A stretch of 64,000 nucleotides of DNA from Primulina eburnea (GCF_022965805.1 NC_133109.1:3077869-3141868), one strand, 5' to 3'. Positions 22,510-34,795 are shown, counted from the first letter of the stretch. Numbers and translations: made by a program. Notes: a model not told the origin generated them from the letters alone.

Positions 22510-24619
22510 CACTACAACAAAAAATACTTTTCACAACGCACAAATTGGTTTTACGTAGAACGCATTGCATGTTGCACAATTAAAAGCTGTTTAAAGTAAT
22601 AGGTATTGACAGCGTGCATTGTACGGAGCGGAAAATAAATTTGACAGCACAATGAATGAAACGTCTACTACTTAAAATGCTATTAGAATTTTTTTTTTTT
22701 GTAAGCTCATTTTCGAAAATTATATCTTTATGCATGCATGCAATAGTATCTGAGAATTTCACATTTTAAAATAGGAGTAATCGCTAACAGATGAAAATAC
22801 TACAGTTTAAAGATAGACAATTCGTCAACCCTCGGCATACGTTTTAAAAATAAATCAAATATGAAACGTGTAAAAATCCTGACAACTATCAACATAATAA
22901 AATGAATAAGTATGAACATATCCATCCACTCTAACTCAAACGTAATGTGCGAAAAATACGGTCCTCGGGTTCGCGTGCACACATCCAACTCTACCTAACT
23001 ACTCAGTCTTCGGCACCTCCAATCTCCTGATCAATATGCTCACCTGCATCATTCACACCTAGTGAGTCTAAAGACTCAACACACCTGCAACGTTATAGCA
23101 AGTACATATACATCACATGCAACAGTGAAAAGTACCGTAATAAAAATACATTTCATGATCTTAAAAAATCGTATGCATATCATGACCCGACGAAGCATAA
23201 ACATGTTCATAACAAATCTCATCATATCAACATATACATGTTCGTTTTTTTAATTTGAATTCCGTTCATTAGTTGTGACTTTTGTATCATCGTATTAGGC
23301 GATGGATCCATCTATGTATAACCGCGATACCCGACGGCGGGGACATCAGCGACAGTATTACCCATTCACTGAGCCTTGGCCTTACATGTCATCGTATTAT
23401 CGTATCATTGTATTAGTCAAAACCAACTCACATCCTTAAAAACATGTCATAATATTCATCACTTAATAAAATCATGCATATATGTAAATTTTTCTTAAAA
23501 TCAAGCATGCAACGTATTTTTCATAATTTCATAAAATATCATATTCATGATAACATAAACATTTAAAACATGTGAAATCGTGTTTAGGGCAGTGTCGGGA
23601 CTAAAAACTCGACCCGAGGAAAAAATGACCATTTTGCCACTGGAAACCATAATTGACCATTTTACCCTCGAACCTCAAAATTTAGACTCGAAGCCAAAAA
23701 AACTCCTTAAAACACCCCAAAACATATTAATAAGAATTTTTTAGACGTAAACTCGAGCCCGTTCCAAAACTTATACGATTCGTTTTAAAACTTGGACCGG
23801 GGTCTCGGTTTTAACTCGAATCAACCCGAAACTTTATCAAATTTTTCCCAACTTAAACCGTGAATTGAACCTACACAACCAGCATCTAAAGCACTCGTTC
23901 CAGACCCCTTAGGACCTACGAATCACGCCGGGAAGTTGCTGGAGATTTCCAGCACATTACAACCTACAAACCCTAATGCATTAAACCTTCAAACTTTCTA
24001 CTCTAGGCCCTACCAACCAGAACCATCCTTGAACCAACCCTTCCTAGCCCACCTTTGGACCCTCTTGGACCGACCTAACCCCAGCTCACAGCCCCATGCA
24101 CGCTGCAAGACGCAAACACTCGCTAGTCCCCAAACACGCCCCAACCGAGACCAACCCTTACACCTCTTGCCTGATCAGCCTCACGACTCCGTCCAGCAGC
24201 GTTCGAGCCCTCCTAGGCCGCGGCTCGGACCCACCAGGGTCTGGTCCAAGGCTAGGAACGGCCCTTTCACAGTCTCAGCACCACAAACCTTCGATCTAGT
24301 CATATAGCCGCTAGGTTCCTCAACACAAGTCGATCGATCCTCACCTAAACGGACCAAGCCTCGACTCCAGCACTTAATCCTCATCATTCTCGACATTATC
24401 AGCTCCCTAGCAACCCAAGTCGACAGCCCCTTTACACAAGGACAACATCAAAAAAAAAAACTTGAGTTTGAACAAACGGGTATGCATATCTCATATCAAA
24501 CCTTGCAAAAATGATACCACAAGATAAATCAAAGCATTCTCCATGCAACTACATATACATCAATACATAAATGGTTTAAATGCTGAGAAAAAGAGATACA
24601 TGGCGTGCCTTAACGTTTA

Positions 24620-25441
24620 TGTAAGGTCTAAGAAATTCGAACTACGTAACCTGACTGTATGAAATCTAGGGTTTTATTTAAAATATGTGTTTAATGATTT
24701 TTATGCATTTATTGCATGATTATTGCATGGTTAGGTGTTTATTTATTTGTTCTTTAAAGTTTCATGCATTAGGGTTTTAAAATGCATTTCGCGCTTGAAC
24801 GAGAAATGGAGACCAGGGATAATCAGGAAAAATATTTTTATTTAATAATTAATTTTAATTATTTAATATGAGGTGTATTTAAGTGTGATTTTCGAAAATG
24901 GGCCTTGGTTGGGTATTTTTACTCGTCGGGTCATATTTTTAATCGGTGCGCAAAATATAGTGAATCAGGGAACTTTTTGAGGGTTCGGGCAATATTTTCA
25001 AAAACGCACCTAAACGAAATGTTTTTCTGTTTTGGGCTTGACGGGTTTATTTTGTGGCATAATGGGCCTAAAGAGTTTTTAAACTTCCTTAATTATTATT
25101 ATATGCCCATTAGTGTATAATTTTCTACTTAAACTATACCCTATCAAACCCTAACCCTAAACCTATCACTTGGCCGCCCCCTCTCTCATTCAGCAGTCTC
25201 CATTTTTGAGAAAAAAACCAGTAGCCTCCTTCGAGTTCTTCCTAGGTTTTCAAGAAAGCTCCTTCCCCGCCTCTCCGATGCAAGTCCTCCGCGCATATCT
25301 TTAAGTTTTCGAGTACATAGCTAAGGCACACCATGTATCTTTTTTTTTCTCATCATTCATGTTGTATGTATGCTGATGTGTGTGCCGTGTATGAAGAATT
25401 AATAGACCTTGCATGTTAAATTGTTTTTTGGCTTCGGTTTG
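24620..25441 (+). repeat. 5' LTR of the Tekay element, truncated by deletion
   Basis: It aligns with the first 0.8 kb of the 3' LTR (29274 onward) up to CCTTGCATGTTAAAT...TTTGGCTT. It then jumps directly into the gag zinc-knuckle region, so about 1.6 kb of LTR plus the leader and most of gag are deleted. Confidence 0.85.
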
Positions 25442-25455
25442 GGGAGGGTCAACCG

Positions 25456-25654
25456 TGCAAAGAGTGCAACAAGTTACACTACGGAAAATGCATGTGGGTT
25501 ACCTTCAGATGCTTCGTATGCAAAGAAGAGGGACAAAAGGCTGCTGATTTCCCTAAGAGCAGGGGCCCCACGACTGTCAGGGCCTATGTGATGAATGCAG
25601 AGGAGGTAGAAGCGGAGCCAGACTCTACATTGATCACCGGTAACCTTTATGTTT
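25456..25654 (+). pseudogene. Tekay gag C-terminus with a broken zinc knuckle
   Basis: The reading C-K-E-C-N-K-L-H-Y-G-K-C is followed by CFVCKEEGQKAADF. This is the Tekay gag nucleic-acid-binding knuckle with its H changed to Q and its last C changed to F, so zinc binding would be lost. The frame continues through AYVMNAEEVEAEPDSTLITG, the usual linker to protease, and stops at 25652-25654. Confidence 0.75.
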
Positions 25655-26158
25655 AACATTTTTAATTTACCGACTTGGTTGCATGTGTTATATGATTGTT
25701 ATGGGAATTATTTTTGGGATTGAGAACCTAGAATAAATTAGCTTGCATGTTATGAATAGTTGGACATAAAGATTGAATTGAATTGATTAAGGGTTTTAAG
25801 GACTATATTGCAATAAACGAACATTTGGGGACCTATTTGCAAAAAACCAAAATTTTAAGGGTTGTTTTAGCTTTTTCGAATTTTTGGTATCAAATTCTTA
25901 ATTTTTGAGAATTTTCAGATTTAAATAGGCTAAATTCGAAATTTTTTGGGACAAAAATGCAATTTTCAAAGAATTGTAGGGCCAAATTGCAATTTCCGAA
26001 ATTTTTGAGGTAAAATTCGAGATTTTTGATTGGTTACTAGAAGTAAACCAATAAATTTTTTTTCAAGGATTTTGGGATAATTGCTGGCAGAAAATTTATT
26101 AAGTTTCAACGCGATCAAATTTGATGGTATATTTTGTCGCATGAAGGATATATATTTC
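25655..26158 (+). other. Intron-like insertion between gag and protease
   Basis: About 500 bp of T/A-rich DNA separate the linker STLITG from protease (VATYALPDSGATHSF), which are adjacent in related elements. GT-rich candidate donors (ACCG|GTAACC or TAT|GTTTAAC) and a good acceptor (ATATATTTCAG at about 26150-26160) flank it. It could be a spliceosomal intron or an unrelated insertion. Confidence 0.4.
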
Positions 26159-27219
26159 AGGTGTAGCCACGTATGCATTGCCAGATTCCGGAGCTACACA
26201 TTCATTTATATTTGAGTCATTCATTAAGCGACTAGGAATCATACCAGAGCCTATGGATTTGGGATTCAGGGTATCGATTGATGGGATCAGATGATTACCT
26301 CACAGATAATGAAGAAATTGGAGCTTCGGTTACAGAAAATGCGGTGCAAGCAGACCTTATTGTGATACCGTTACCGGAGTTCGATATTATTTTCGGTATG
26401 GACTGGCTTTCTTCGAACGGAGCTGCCATAGATTTTCGACAGAGGTCAGTATCTGTCCGACTGCCAAGCGGTAAGCCGTTTATATTTGAGGCATCCAAAC
26501 ATCAACAGATGCCTCACATCATTTCTTGCATCTGTGCGAGGAAGCTCATGAGGAGAGGCTGCCAGGCATTTTTTGCCAGTATCGTGACAGTGACCGAGCC
26601 AGACAGTCAGAGACTAGAGGATGTCGAAGTGGTCAGGGACTTTCCCAGTGTTTTCCCTGACAACGTTTCAGGCATTCCACCAGATATAGAGGTGGACTTT
26701 TCTATTGAGCTTATGCCAAGTACCGTGCCTATTTCTAAGGCACCCTATCATCTAGCACTTGCAGAGATAAAAGAATTGAAGGATCAGATACATGACTTGC
26801 TAGATAAGGGTTTCATTTGCCCTAGTTTTTTTCCATGGGGTGCACCAGTACTGTTTGTTAAGAACAAAGATGACAGCATGCAGCTCTGCATTGATTATAG
26901 AGAGCTGAACAGGGTCACGGTCAAGAACAAGTATCCACTTCCCAAGATCGAGGATCTATTTGATCAGCTTCAGGGAGCATCAGTATTCTCGAATATAGAT
27001 CTCCGATCAGGATACCACCAGCTGAAGGTGAGGGACTTTGACGTGCATAAGAGGGCATTCAGGATGCGTTATGGGCACTATGAGTTTATGGTGACGCCCT
27101 TCGGATTGACGAACGCGCCAATGATCTTCATGGATCTCATGAATAGCATGTTTCAGTCATATTTGGATCAGTTCGTCATAGTTTTTTATAAACGACATCC
27201 TGATCTATTCGAAGAGTAG
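26159..27219 (+). pseudogene. Tekay protease and reverse transcriptase
   Basis: Protease starts ATYALPDSGATHSFI with an intact DSG. A frame slip near 26275 moves the reading to 26278. The [17 protein letters not shown] motif follows. RT motifs are [35 protein letters not shown] and [13 protein letters not shown]. The catalytic loop is destroyed near 27185-27200: an extra T in a T-run shifts the frame, and the first catalytic aspartate reads asparagine (INDILIYS instead of IDDILIYS). The frame ends at 27219. Confidence 0.88.
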
Positions 27220-27939
27220 AGAGGAGCACAGTCAGCATCTGAGGACAATATTGCAGACTTTACAGGACAGACGTCTGTATGCCAAGTTCAGTAAGTGCGA
27301 GTTCTGGCTAGACAGAGTGTCATTCTTGGGTAACATTGTATCCCAAGACGGAGTGGAGGTCGTTCCCAGCAAGGTTGAAGCAGTCCGAGATTGGCCAGTA
27401 CCTAAGAGTGTGACAGAGATCCACAGCTTCTTGGGATTGGCTGGATACTGCCAAAAATTCTTTCAGGGCTTCTCTTCTATTGCGGTGCCTATGACCGCCT
27501 TGACGAAGAAGAATGCCAAATTCATCCGGAGATCAAAGTTCCAGGAGAGTTTGTGGTTTACACGGATGCTTCGAAACTAGGTTTGGGCATGGTTATGATG
27601 TAGCATGATAGAGTTATAGCCTATGTGACCAGACAGCTGAAGGTCCATGAAAAGAATTATCCGACTCACGACCTCGAGCTAACAGCAGTGGTTTTTGCCT
27701 TAAAGATTTGGAGGCATTATCTGTATGGGGAGAAGTGCAGGATTTTCACGGATCACAAGAACCTGAAGTACTTCTTCACACAAAAAGAGCTGAACATGAG
27801 ACAACGGAGGTGGCTAGAGCTAGTGAAGGATTATAACTGTGACATTAGCTACCATCTGGGTAAGGCTAATGTAGTTGCGGATGTCCTGAGCAGGAAAAAT
27901 GCAGTGATCGCTCAGTTGTCAGTACAGAGACCATTGTAG
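27220..27939 (+). pseudogene. Tekay RT thumb and RNase H
   Basis: The RT end (LQTLQDRRLYAKFSKCEFW, SFLGLAGYCQKFFQGFSS) reads from about 27189 in the shifted frame. About 100 bp are missing near 27545, where the text jumps to FVVYTDASKLGLG. A TAG follows at about 27601, then RNase H continues as [16 protein letters not shown] through [12 protein letters not shown] to 27939. Confidence 0.85.
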
Positions 27940-27949
27940 GCAGAGATTT

Positions 27950-29240
27950 AGAGGTTTGAGCTTGCAGTCTACTCCAGGGGCGATGCCCCTAGTCTTTCTA
28001 CCCTGACAGTACAAACGACACTAAGGGACAGGATCTTCAGTCTCTTTATTGGATGCCGGGCATGAAGCGGGATATTATGCGTTTCGTCTCCGAGTGTTTG
28101 ACATGCTAGCAGGTTAAGGCCGATCATCAGAGAGCTGCAAGGAAGCTGAGACCACTCCCTATTCCTGAGCGGAAATGAGAGAACATTACCATGGACTTTG
28201 TGACGGGACTACCGAGGACTATTGGGGGATATAATGCCTTTTGGGTGATAGTTGATGGGCTTACCAATTCAGCACACTTTCTACCGACCAGGAAGACTTT
28301 CATCATGACTCAGTACGCATAGCTGTATATCAGAGAGATAATCAGACTGCATGGGATTCCAGTGTCCATCGTGTCAGACAGGGATACAAGGTTCACGTCT
28401 GCATTCTTGAAGAGTCTTCATCAGGCATTGGGTACTAAGCTGCTATTCAGTACTGACTTCCATCCTCAGACTGATAGACAGTCAGAGAGGGTGATACAGA
28501 TATTGGAGGACCTACTTAGAGCATGCATGATCGACTTCCAGGGTAGCTGGGAGCCAAAGCTACCTCTCGTGGAGTTTACGTACAAAAATAGTTATCAGGC
28601 ATCCATTGGCATGGCTCCATATGAGGCATTGTACGGGAGGAAGTGTAGGTCGCCAGTTTATTGGGACGAGGTAGGAGAGAAGGCAGAGTTGAGACTAGAT
28701 ATTGTCAGTCAGACTGCAGATTTAGTGGTCAAGATTCGAGACAGGATGAAGATCACTCAGAGCCGAAAAAAGAGTTATGCAGACCAGCAGCGTAGGGATC
28801 TTGATTTTGCAGTATGGGATCATGTATTCATGAGAGTCGCACCAATGAAGGGTGTGATGAGATTCGGGAAGAAGGGCAAGCTCAGTCCTAGATTCATAGG
28901 ACCGTTCGAGATCCTATAGAGAGTTGGGACGCTCGCATACATAGTTGCATTACCGTCAATCTGGCGGGAGTTCATAATGTATTCCATGTTTCTATGCTGC
29001 GGAAGTACATGTCGAATCCTTCGCATGTGCTGAAATATGAGCAACTTCAGCTGACACCGAACCTATCTTTCGAGTAGAGACTCGCTCAGATACTGGATAG
29101 ACATGAGAGGAGACTCCAGAAAAAGGTGATCCACATGGTCAAAGTCAAGTGGCGGAATCATTCCAAGGAGGAGACTACTTGCGAGACCGAGGCCGAGATG
29201 AGGAGTCGCTACCCAGTGTTATTCGGTATGTTTTAAATTT
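27950..29240 (+). pseudogene. Tekay integrase, deleted zinc module, many stops
   Basis: The HHCC zinc module is mostly deleted: the text jumps from TLRDRI to the remnant MPGMKRDIMRFVSECLTC. Core motifs survive as ITMDFVTGLPRT and IVSDRDTRFTSAF. The third residue is kept in QSERVIQILED, though the preceding G is R. The open part at 28362-28919 ends at IGPFEIL then TAG. The C-terminal region, including any chromodomain, continues with frameshifts to about 29240. Confidence 0.85.
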
Positions 29241-29273
29241 CGAGGAAGAAATTCGGTTTAAGGGGGGATGAAT

Positions 29274-31714
29274 TGTAGGGTCTAGAAAATTCGAACTACG
29301 TAACCTGAATGCATGCAATCTAGGGTTTTATTTAAAATATGTGTTTAATGATATTTATGCATTTATTGCATAATTAGTGCATGGTTAGGTGTTTATTTAT
29401 TGGTTCTTTAAAGTTTCATGAATTAGGGTTTTAAGATACATTTCGCGCTTGAACGAGTAACGGAGACCGGAGATAATCAGGAAAAATATTTTTATTTAAT
29501 AATTAATTTTAATTATTTAATATGAGGTGTATTTAAGTGTGATTTTCGAAAATGGGCTTGGTTGGGTATTTTTACTCGTCGGGTCATATTTTTAATCGGT
29601 GCGCAAAATTTAGTGAATCAGGGGACTTTTTGAGGGTTCGGGCAATATTTTCAAAAACGCACCTAAACGAAATATTTTTCTGTTTTGGGCTTGACGGGTT
29701 TATTTTGTGGCATAATGGGTCAAAAACCTTTTTAAACTCCCTTAATTATTATTATAGGCCCATTAATGCATAATTTTCTACTTAAACTCTACCCTATCAA
29801 ACCTTAACCCTAAACCTATCACTCGGCCGCCCCCTCCCTCATTCAGCAGTCTCCATTTTCGAGAAAAAACCTGCATCCTCCTTCAAGTTCTCGCTAGGTT
29901 TTCAAGAAAGCTCCTTCCCCGCCTCTCCGGTGCAAGTCCTACGCGCATATATTTAAGTTTTCGAGCACATAAACGCTAAGACACGCCATGTATCTTCTTT
30001 TTCTCATCATTCATGTTGTATGTATGCTGATGTGTGTGCCGTGTATGAAGAATGCATAGACCTTGCATGTTAAATCGTTTTGGCTTTGGTTTGTCATGAA
30101 TTACGTATGTCTTTGCATATACTCACGTTTTTACCTTGGTTTGAAGGGGGATGCAATGTTTGAGGTATGAGGCATGATCTACAGCAGTTTTTTATGTGTT
30201 ATAAATGGTAAGTTCATGTTTGGAACCGTTCTTGTAGGGGTCGATCAGATCAATCATGTTTTTGGGCAAATAGAGCTCGATCGGGTTATAAGAAGGGGGC
30301 AGCGATATAAGGATCGTTACAGGCCTTGGGTCAGACCCTAGTGGGTCTGAGACGTGGTCCAGGATGGCTCGAGTACAACTGGTCATGGCCTAGGGGTAGA
30401 TCGAAAGAGCTAGGGTTGGGTTGGTTAGGTTGTGGTTTTCTTCGGGTGATTCTTGCACGTTCGCATGCATGGGGCTGAGGACCATGGCTAGGTCTGTCCA
30501 AGAAGGTCCCGTGGTGTGCTAGGAAGGGCTGGTTAGGGTCTGGTCCGAGCTGGTTTGGGTTAGAGTCGAGATGTGGGCTTTGGCTTGGAGATAGGGTTTG
30601 AGTTCTTGCGTCAGCAGGGCTCAGCTAAGTTTCGAGGTCCTAAACGGTCTGAAAAGGGTTGTTTTAGGCCTGCTTAGGTGGTGTCAAGTCATGGTTTAAG
30701 TTTGGTTGAGTTTCGGGTTTATTCCGGGACTCCGCTCCATGTTTTAAAACGAATCGTATAAGTTACGGAACGGGCTCAAGGTTATGCCTAGGAAATAATT
30801 ATAAATATGTTTTGAGGTGTTTGGTTGGCTTCGGGTCAAAATTTTGAGGTCCCGAGGTAAAATGGTCAATTATGGTTTCCAGGGGCAAAATGATCATTTT
30901 GCACCCGGGTCGAGTTAGCAGTCCTGGCAGCGCCCTGATCACCATTTGATATGTTTTAATGTTTATGTTATTATGGATATGACTTTTTATGTAAATATGA
31001 AAAATACGTTGCCTGCTTGATTTTAAGGAAAAGTTACGTATATGCATGCTTTATAAGTGATGAATATGATGACATGTTTTTGAAGGAAGGGACTTGGTTA
31101 TGACTAATACGATGACATGATAATACGATGATATGTAAGGTCAATGCTCAGTGGATGAGTAATACTGTCGCTGATGTCCCCTCAGTCGGGTACCGCGGTT
31201 ATACGTAGATGGATCCATCGCCTAATACGATGATTCGAAAGTCACAAATAATGAACGGAATTCAAATTAAGAAAATGAACACGTATATGTTGATATGATG
31301 AGATATGTTATGAAAATGCCTTTAAACTCACTAGATATGAATGATGCAGGTGAACATTTTGATCAGGAGACTGGAGTAGCAAAGACTGAGTAAGCGGAGT
31401 TGGAGTGCGCACGCGAACCCGAGGACCGTATTTTCCGCACATTATGTTTTGAATTAGGAGTGGTTTGATATTTTCATTCTCGTTCATTTTAGTATGTTGA
31501 TGGTTGTCAAGATTTTTACTTGTTTCATATTTGTTTTATTTTTAACGTAAGTCTAGTGTTGACGATTTGGCGATTTTTAAACTGTAGTATTTTCATCTGT
31601 TATTTGATTAAATTTATTTTAAAAATGTGAAATTTTCAGTTACTATTGCATTCATGCTTAAAGATATAATTTTAGAAAAATGAGCTTTCAAAAAAAAAAA
31701 TAGTAGACGTTTCA
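29274..31714 (+). repeat. 3' LTR of the Tekay element (2441 bp)
   Basis: It starts TGTAGGGTC after the purine tract AAGGGGGGA (29260-29268) and ends CGTTTCA. It holds the hairpin CAGACCC-TAGT-GGGTCTG at 30332-30349 and the palindrome GATGGATCCATC at 31208-31219. Confidence 0.9.
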
Positions 31715-32420
31715 GTTTATGTGCTCGAAAACTTGAAGATATGCGCGTAGGACTTGCACCGGAGAGGCCGGATGAGATTTTCTTTGAAAGCTATGGAGGA
31801 AATGAGGTGGCTACTGAAGAAAAATTTCGAAAAGGCTGCTGCAGCAAAGGGGAGGGGAGGCCATGTGATGGGGAGTAGGTTTAGGGTTGCTAATGATGTT
31901 TTTAAGTAGAAAGTTTAAGCATAAATGGGACTTAAAAAAATTAAATGGATAAAAAGGGTTTTGAGCCCATTAAGTAATAAAATAAACCCATCAAGCCCAA
32001 AAACACTCCCGAAAAATATTTCGTTTAGATACGTTTTTGAAAATATTGCCCGAACCCTCAAAAAGTCCCTTGATTCGCTAAATTTTGCGTACCAGGTTAA
32101 AAATATGACCCGGCGAGTAAACATACCCAACCAAAGTCTATTTTCAAAAATAATACTTAAATAAACCATATATTAAATAATTAAAAATAATTATTCAATA
32201 AAAATATTTCTCCTGATTATCCTCGGTCTCCATTACTCGTTAGAGCCCGAAATGCAACTTAGCACCCTAATGCATGAAACTTTAAATAACCAAGAAATAA
32301 ACACCTAACCATGCAATAGTCATGCAATAAATGCATAAAAATGAATAAACACATATTTTAAATAAAAACCCTAGATTGCATGCAGTCAGATTACGTAGTT
32401 CGAATTTCCTAGATCTTACA

Positions 32421-32700
32421 ATGAACGCTGCGAAAAATATCATCGACATCGCGCACTTCATGTCGTGGATATATGAATCAACAGCGCTCATCGCACGATG
32501 TAGATAATAGCATTGACAACACGCACTACACGCCGGGGATACAAGCATCGACTCGCACACCGCACGCTGCGGATAGTAGTATCGACAATAGACACAGCAC
32601 GTCATGGATACAAGAATCGATTCACGCCATGGATAGTATCATTGACACCACGCACCGCATGCCGTGTATAAACACATCAACAACGTACGTTTGCACGCTA
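32421..32700. repeat. CACTA subterminal repeats
   Basis: About five units of 45-50 bp share a core like TTGACAACACGCACTACACG followed by CCGTGGATA. They lie near 32440, 32495, 32542, 32583 and 32632, and weaker forms occur at 22600-22640. Arrays of this kind near CACTA ends bind the element's accessory protein in known families. Confidence 0.65.
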
Positions 32701-32974
32701 TTGTACAAAAAATTTCAATTTCATTAACGAAAACGAAAAGTCAATTTTTTTACAAAAACTTTAGTGCAAATTTAAATCTAGTCCACTTTAAAGTTAATAA
32801 AATTCATTCTGTTTCAATATATATACCAAACATAAGGTCTCAAGATCCAAAACAAGACATGAAATCTGTCATAAACTAGCTAGTACATAACAATGATTAA
32901 ATTTTCAATCCATGCAAATATGTAGAATCTATATCAAGCACAAAATACTACAAATTTACATAACTATGCGATCG

Positions 32975-33775
32975 TGATTCTTATTGTGTCATCGAGAAAT
33001 TGCATTTCATCATTTTGTGAAATTAGGTCCACCTTCTTCACTAAAACCTTATCAACCCAAACTTTCCAACAAGATCCACCAAGAACAATGTATGCACTTT
33101 TGCTTTTGGATCTATAGATGCAATCCGACCTCTGCAACAACTAATCCATGAACACACCAATACAGCTTACATTTAGTATTAGCACATATATGGATCTATA
33201 AATGAAATTCGTCATTTGCAACAATTAATCCATCAACACACCAATGAAGCAACTTACATTTAGTATTAGCACGTATATTTCCAATATTCACATTTCTTCA
33301 AATTTGATCGTAAATAAACAATACAAAGTTATTGATTATAACATGCCTATTTCTGTAACAATTTTGTAGTTTAGAAACACATAATTTTAAGATAGTTACC
33401 TGAGCTATGTCAAGTTGTTTATTAACATTATCACAATCACCACTTTTTTGGCACCAATATTGATATCACTATTGCTACCAACTTCATTCCCAATACCACT
33501 ACCAATGCCACCATTAGCAACCTAAGTTTACAAACAAATTGTGTCAAGCAATGTCATCATGATAATCCAAAAGCATTTAAATGTACAGTATATTAAACTG
33601 ATTTTATATAGATGTTTAATTACTAACCTGTTATTGTTGATTTTGTTGTCTCGTACTTTGTAAAAACATGGACTTCATTTCTTGCACTTCTTGTTGAAGG
33701 TTATGCACCATAGCTTGAAGTTGTTTAATGTAACTCAACAGATCGCATGGGATATCCACACCCGTATGTGAAATG
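32975..33775 (-). pseudogene. CACTA accessory (TnpA/Transposase_24-like) gene remnant
   Basis: On the minus strand, 33780-33631 reads SGINISHTG then IPCDLLSYIKQLQAMVHNLQ and QEVQEMKSMFLQSTRQQNQQ, a coiled-coil tail. At about 33125-32985, KSKSAYIVLGGSCWKVWVDK and LDDTIRITIA resemble the C-terminal domain of plant CACTA transposase-associated proteins. Intron-like gaps with stops separate the pieces. Assignment rests on recalled motif style and position next to the CACTA terminus. Confidence 0.5.
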
Positions 33776-34370
33776 TTAATCCCAGACTACAATGTATTTG
33801 CTCCTACATAAACTACATTCATCATCGCCACATGATGACCCTTTTGGAGTCAGTAAATGAGTCAAAATGCATGCTAGTATGCAGAGCCTCTATGTTGTCC
33901 CGGGTCAAATGACTAATAGTGTACAACAATAATCATAGACTATTCTACTTGATAAGTAATAACAACTTGGACAGTCCGATGGAGGTTTATTTAGTTCCTC
34001 ATCAAATGATCACCCATATGTATGAATGAACATCCCCATGTCCTTACAAATGAAATGTGGCATTTTCATCACAGATGTTAGTCTCAAGCTCGAGCAAAGT
34101 TTATCATTATTTAAGACAGCTGAATCAAATAAGAACATATTTAGAATACACAGTACACTTCTTAATGAATTTCATGATCTACTAGACTCGTGAACCTCAT
34201 GTACTTATAGTATATTCAAGGACATTTTTATGCAACTTCCATGGGTATATAGATAAAATAAACTACATAATTGGATAGACCATAAAATATTATTAAAATA
34301 AATATTATTTTTACATAATAGTCAATAAAGCATAAGTTACAACTTGGCTCGCAGGACACATACTCCAACA
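33776..34370 (-). repeat. LTR family R, copy D, reversed fragment
   Basis: The inverse of TACTCCAACA (34361-34370) gives the family start TGTTGGAGTA. The next 600 bp follow the order of 9495-10020 (CCTTGAATATACTA, GATTCAGCTG, CTCGAGCTTGAGACTA, GACCCGGGACAACATA). It abuts the CACTA remnant at about 33776. Confidence 0.65.
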
Positions 34371-34375
34371 ACGGG

Positions 34376-34795
34376 GTAACTATTTGTTAAGTATTTGTCC
34401 AAGCTCCCTGTTCAGACAGAACTCTCCCAGTTTAACCTTTAATTTGTATATATTTGTTGAGTACTTGGTTGAGATCCACAGCCCAACCGACCTCTCTCAG
34501 TTTAGCCCTTATAGGGTAATTATTTTTTTAATTATATGGCCTAGATCCCCAGCCAGCCCTACGTCTCTCAGATTGACCTTTATGAGGTTATTTATTAAGT
34601 GTTGAGCCAAGCTCCCTGAGCCGGCCGACCTCTCTCGGATGGACCTATACGAGATTATTTATTAAGTGTTGATCTGATCTCCTCGAGACATCCTACCTCT
34701 CTCATATTGACCTTACGAGGTTATTATTTATTAAGGGTTAAGATGAGCCCTCTAGACCGTCTGACCCTGACCTTTCTGAGGTTAATTATTGGTTT
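34376..34795. repeat. Degenerate tandem repeat, about six units of 65-75 bp
   Basis: The consensus is roughly GAGGTTATTTATTAAGTGTTG, then AGCCAAGCTCCCTGAGCC, then GACCTCTCTCAGATTGACCT. Copies differ at many positions. It has no coding role that I can see. Bases 34796-34950 are non-coding. Confidence 0.65.

Larger units (their letters stand above)
24620..31714 (+). mobile_element. Tekay/Del chromovirus, internally deleted, TSD GTTTA
   Basis: Ends are TGTAAGGTC (24620) and ACGTTTCA (31714); GTTTA is at 24615-24619 and 31715-31719, inside the reversed solo LTR of a related family. It has a truncated 5' LTR, a decayed gag-pol and a complete 3' LTR. The purine tract AAGGGGGGA lies just before the 3' LTR. 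Sequence phrases ([36 protein letters not shown]) identify the Tekay/Del lineage. The two LTRs differ visibly by several percent. Confidence 0.93.
22657..32420 (-). mobile_element. Tekay-type solo LTR, reversed, split by another Tekay element
   Basis: On the minus strand the LTR starts TGTAAGATCT (inverse of AGATCTTACA, 32411-32420) and ends CGTTTCA (inverse of TGAAACG, 22657). ATGAA flanks it at 22652-22656 and 32421-32425. It has no internal region, so it is a solo LTR left by recombination. It is broken after 24619 and resumes at 31715 (GTTTA duplicated). Its own length is about 2.66 kb. Hairpin GACCC-ACCA-GGGTC is at 24228-24241. Confidence 0.9.
22510..33775 (-). mobile_element. CACTA (En/Spm-type) transposon remnant
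   Basis: The terminus CACTACAACAAAAAATAC at 22510 is a typical CACTA end. Short subterminal repeats lie at 22510-22651 and continue at 32421-32700; they were separated when an LTR element inserted with TSD ATGAA. A minus-strand accessory-gene remnant follows (32975-33775). The far terminal repeat was not found; the element seems truncated where family R copy D abuts it at about 33776. Confidence 0.7.

Noticed and set aside
23936..24396. Proline/serine-rich frame and its opposite-strand partners
   Set aside because: The segment aligns with the reversed Tekay LTR (compare 30300-30600). No start context or homologue.
34384..34605. Frame in the tandem repeat
   Set aside because: Open only through the repeat unit; no domain, and neighbouring units are not in frame.
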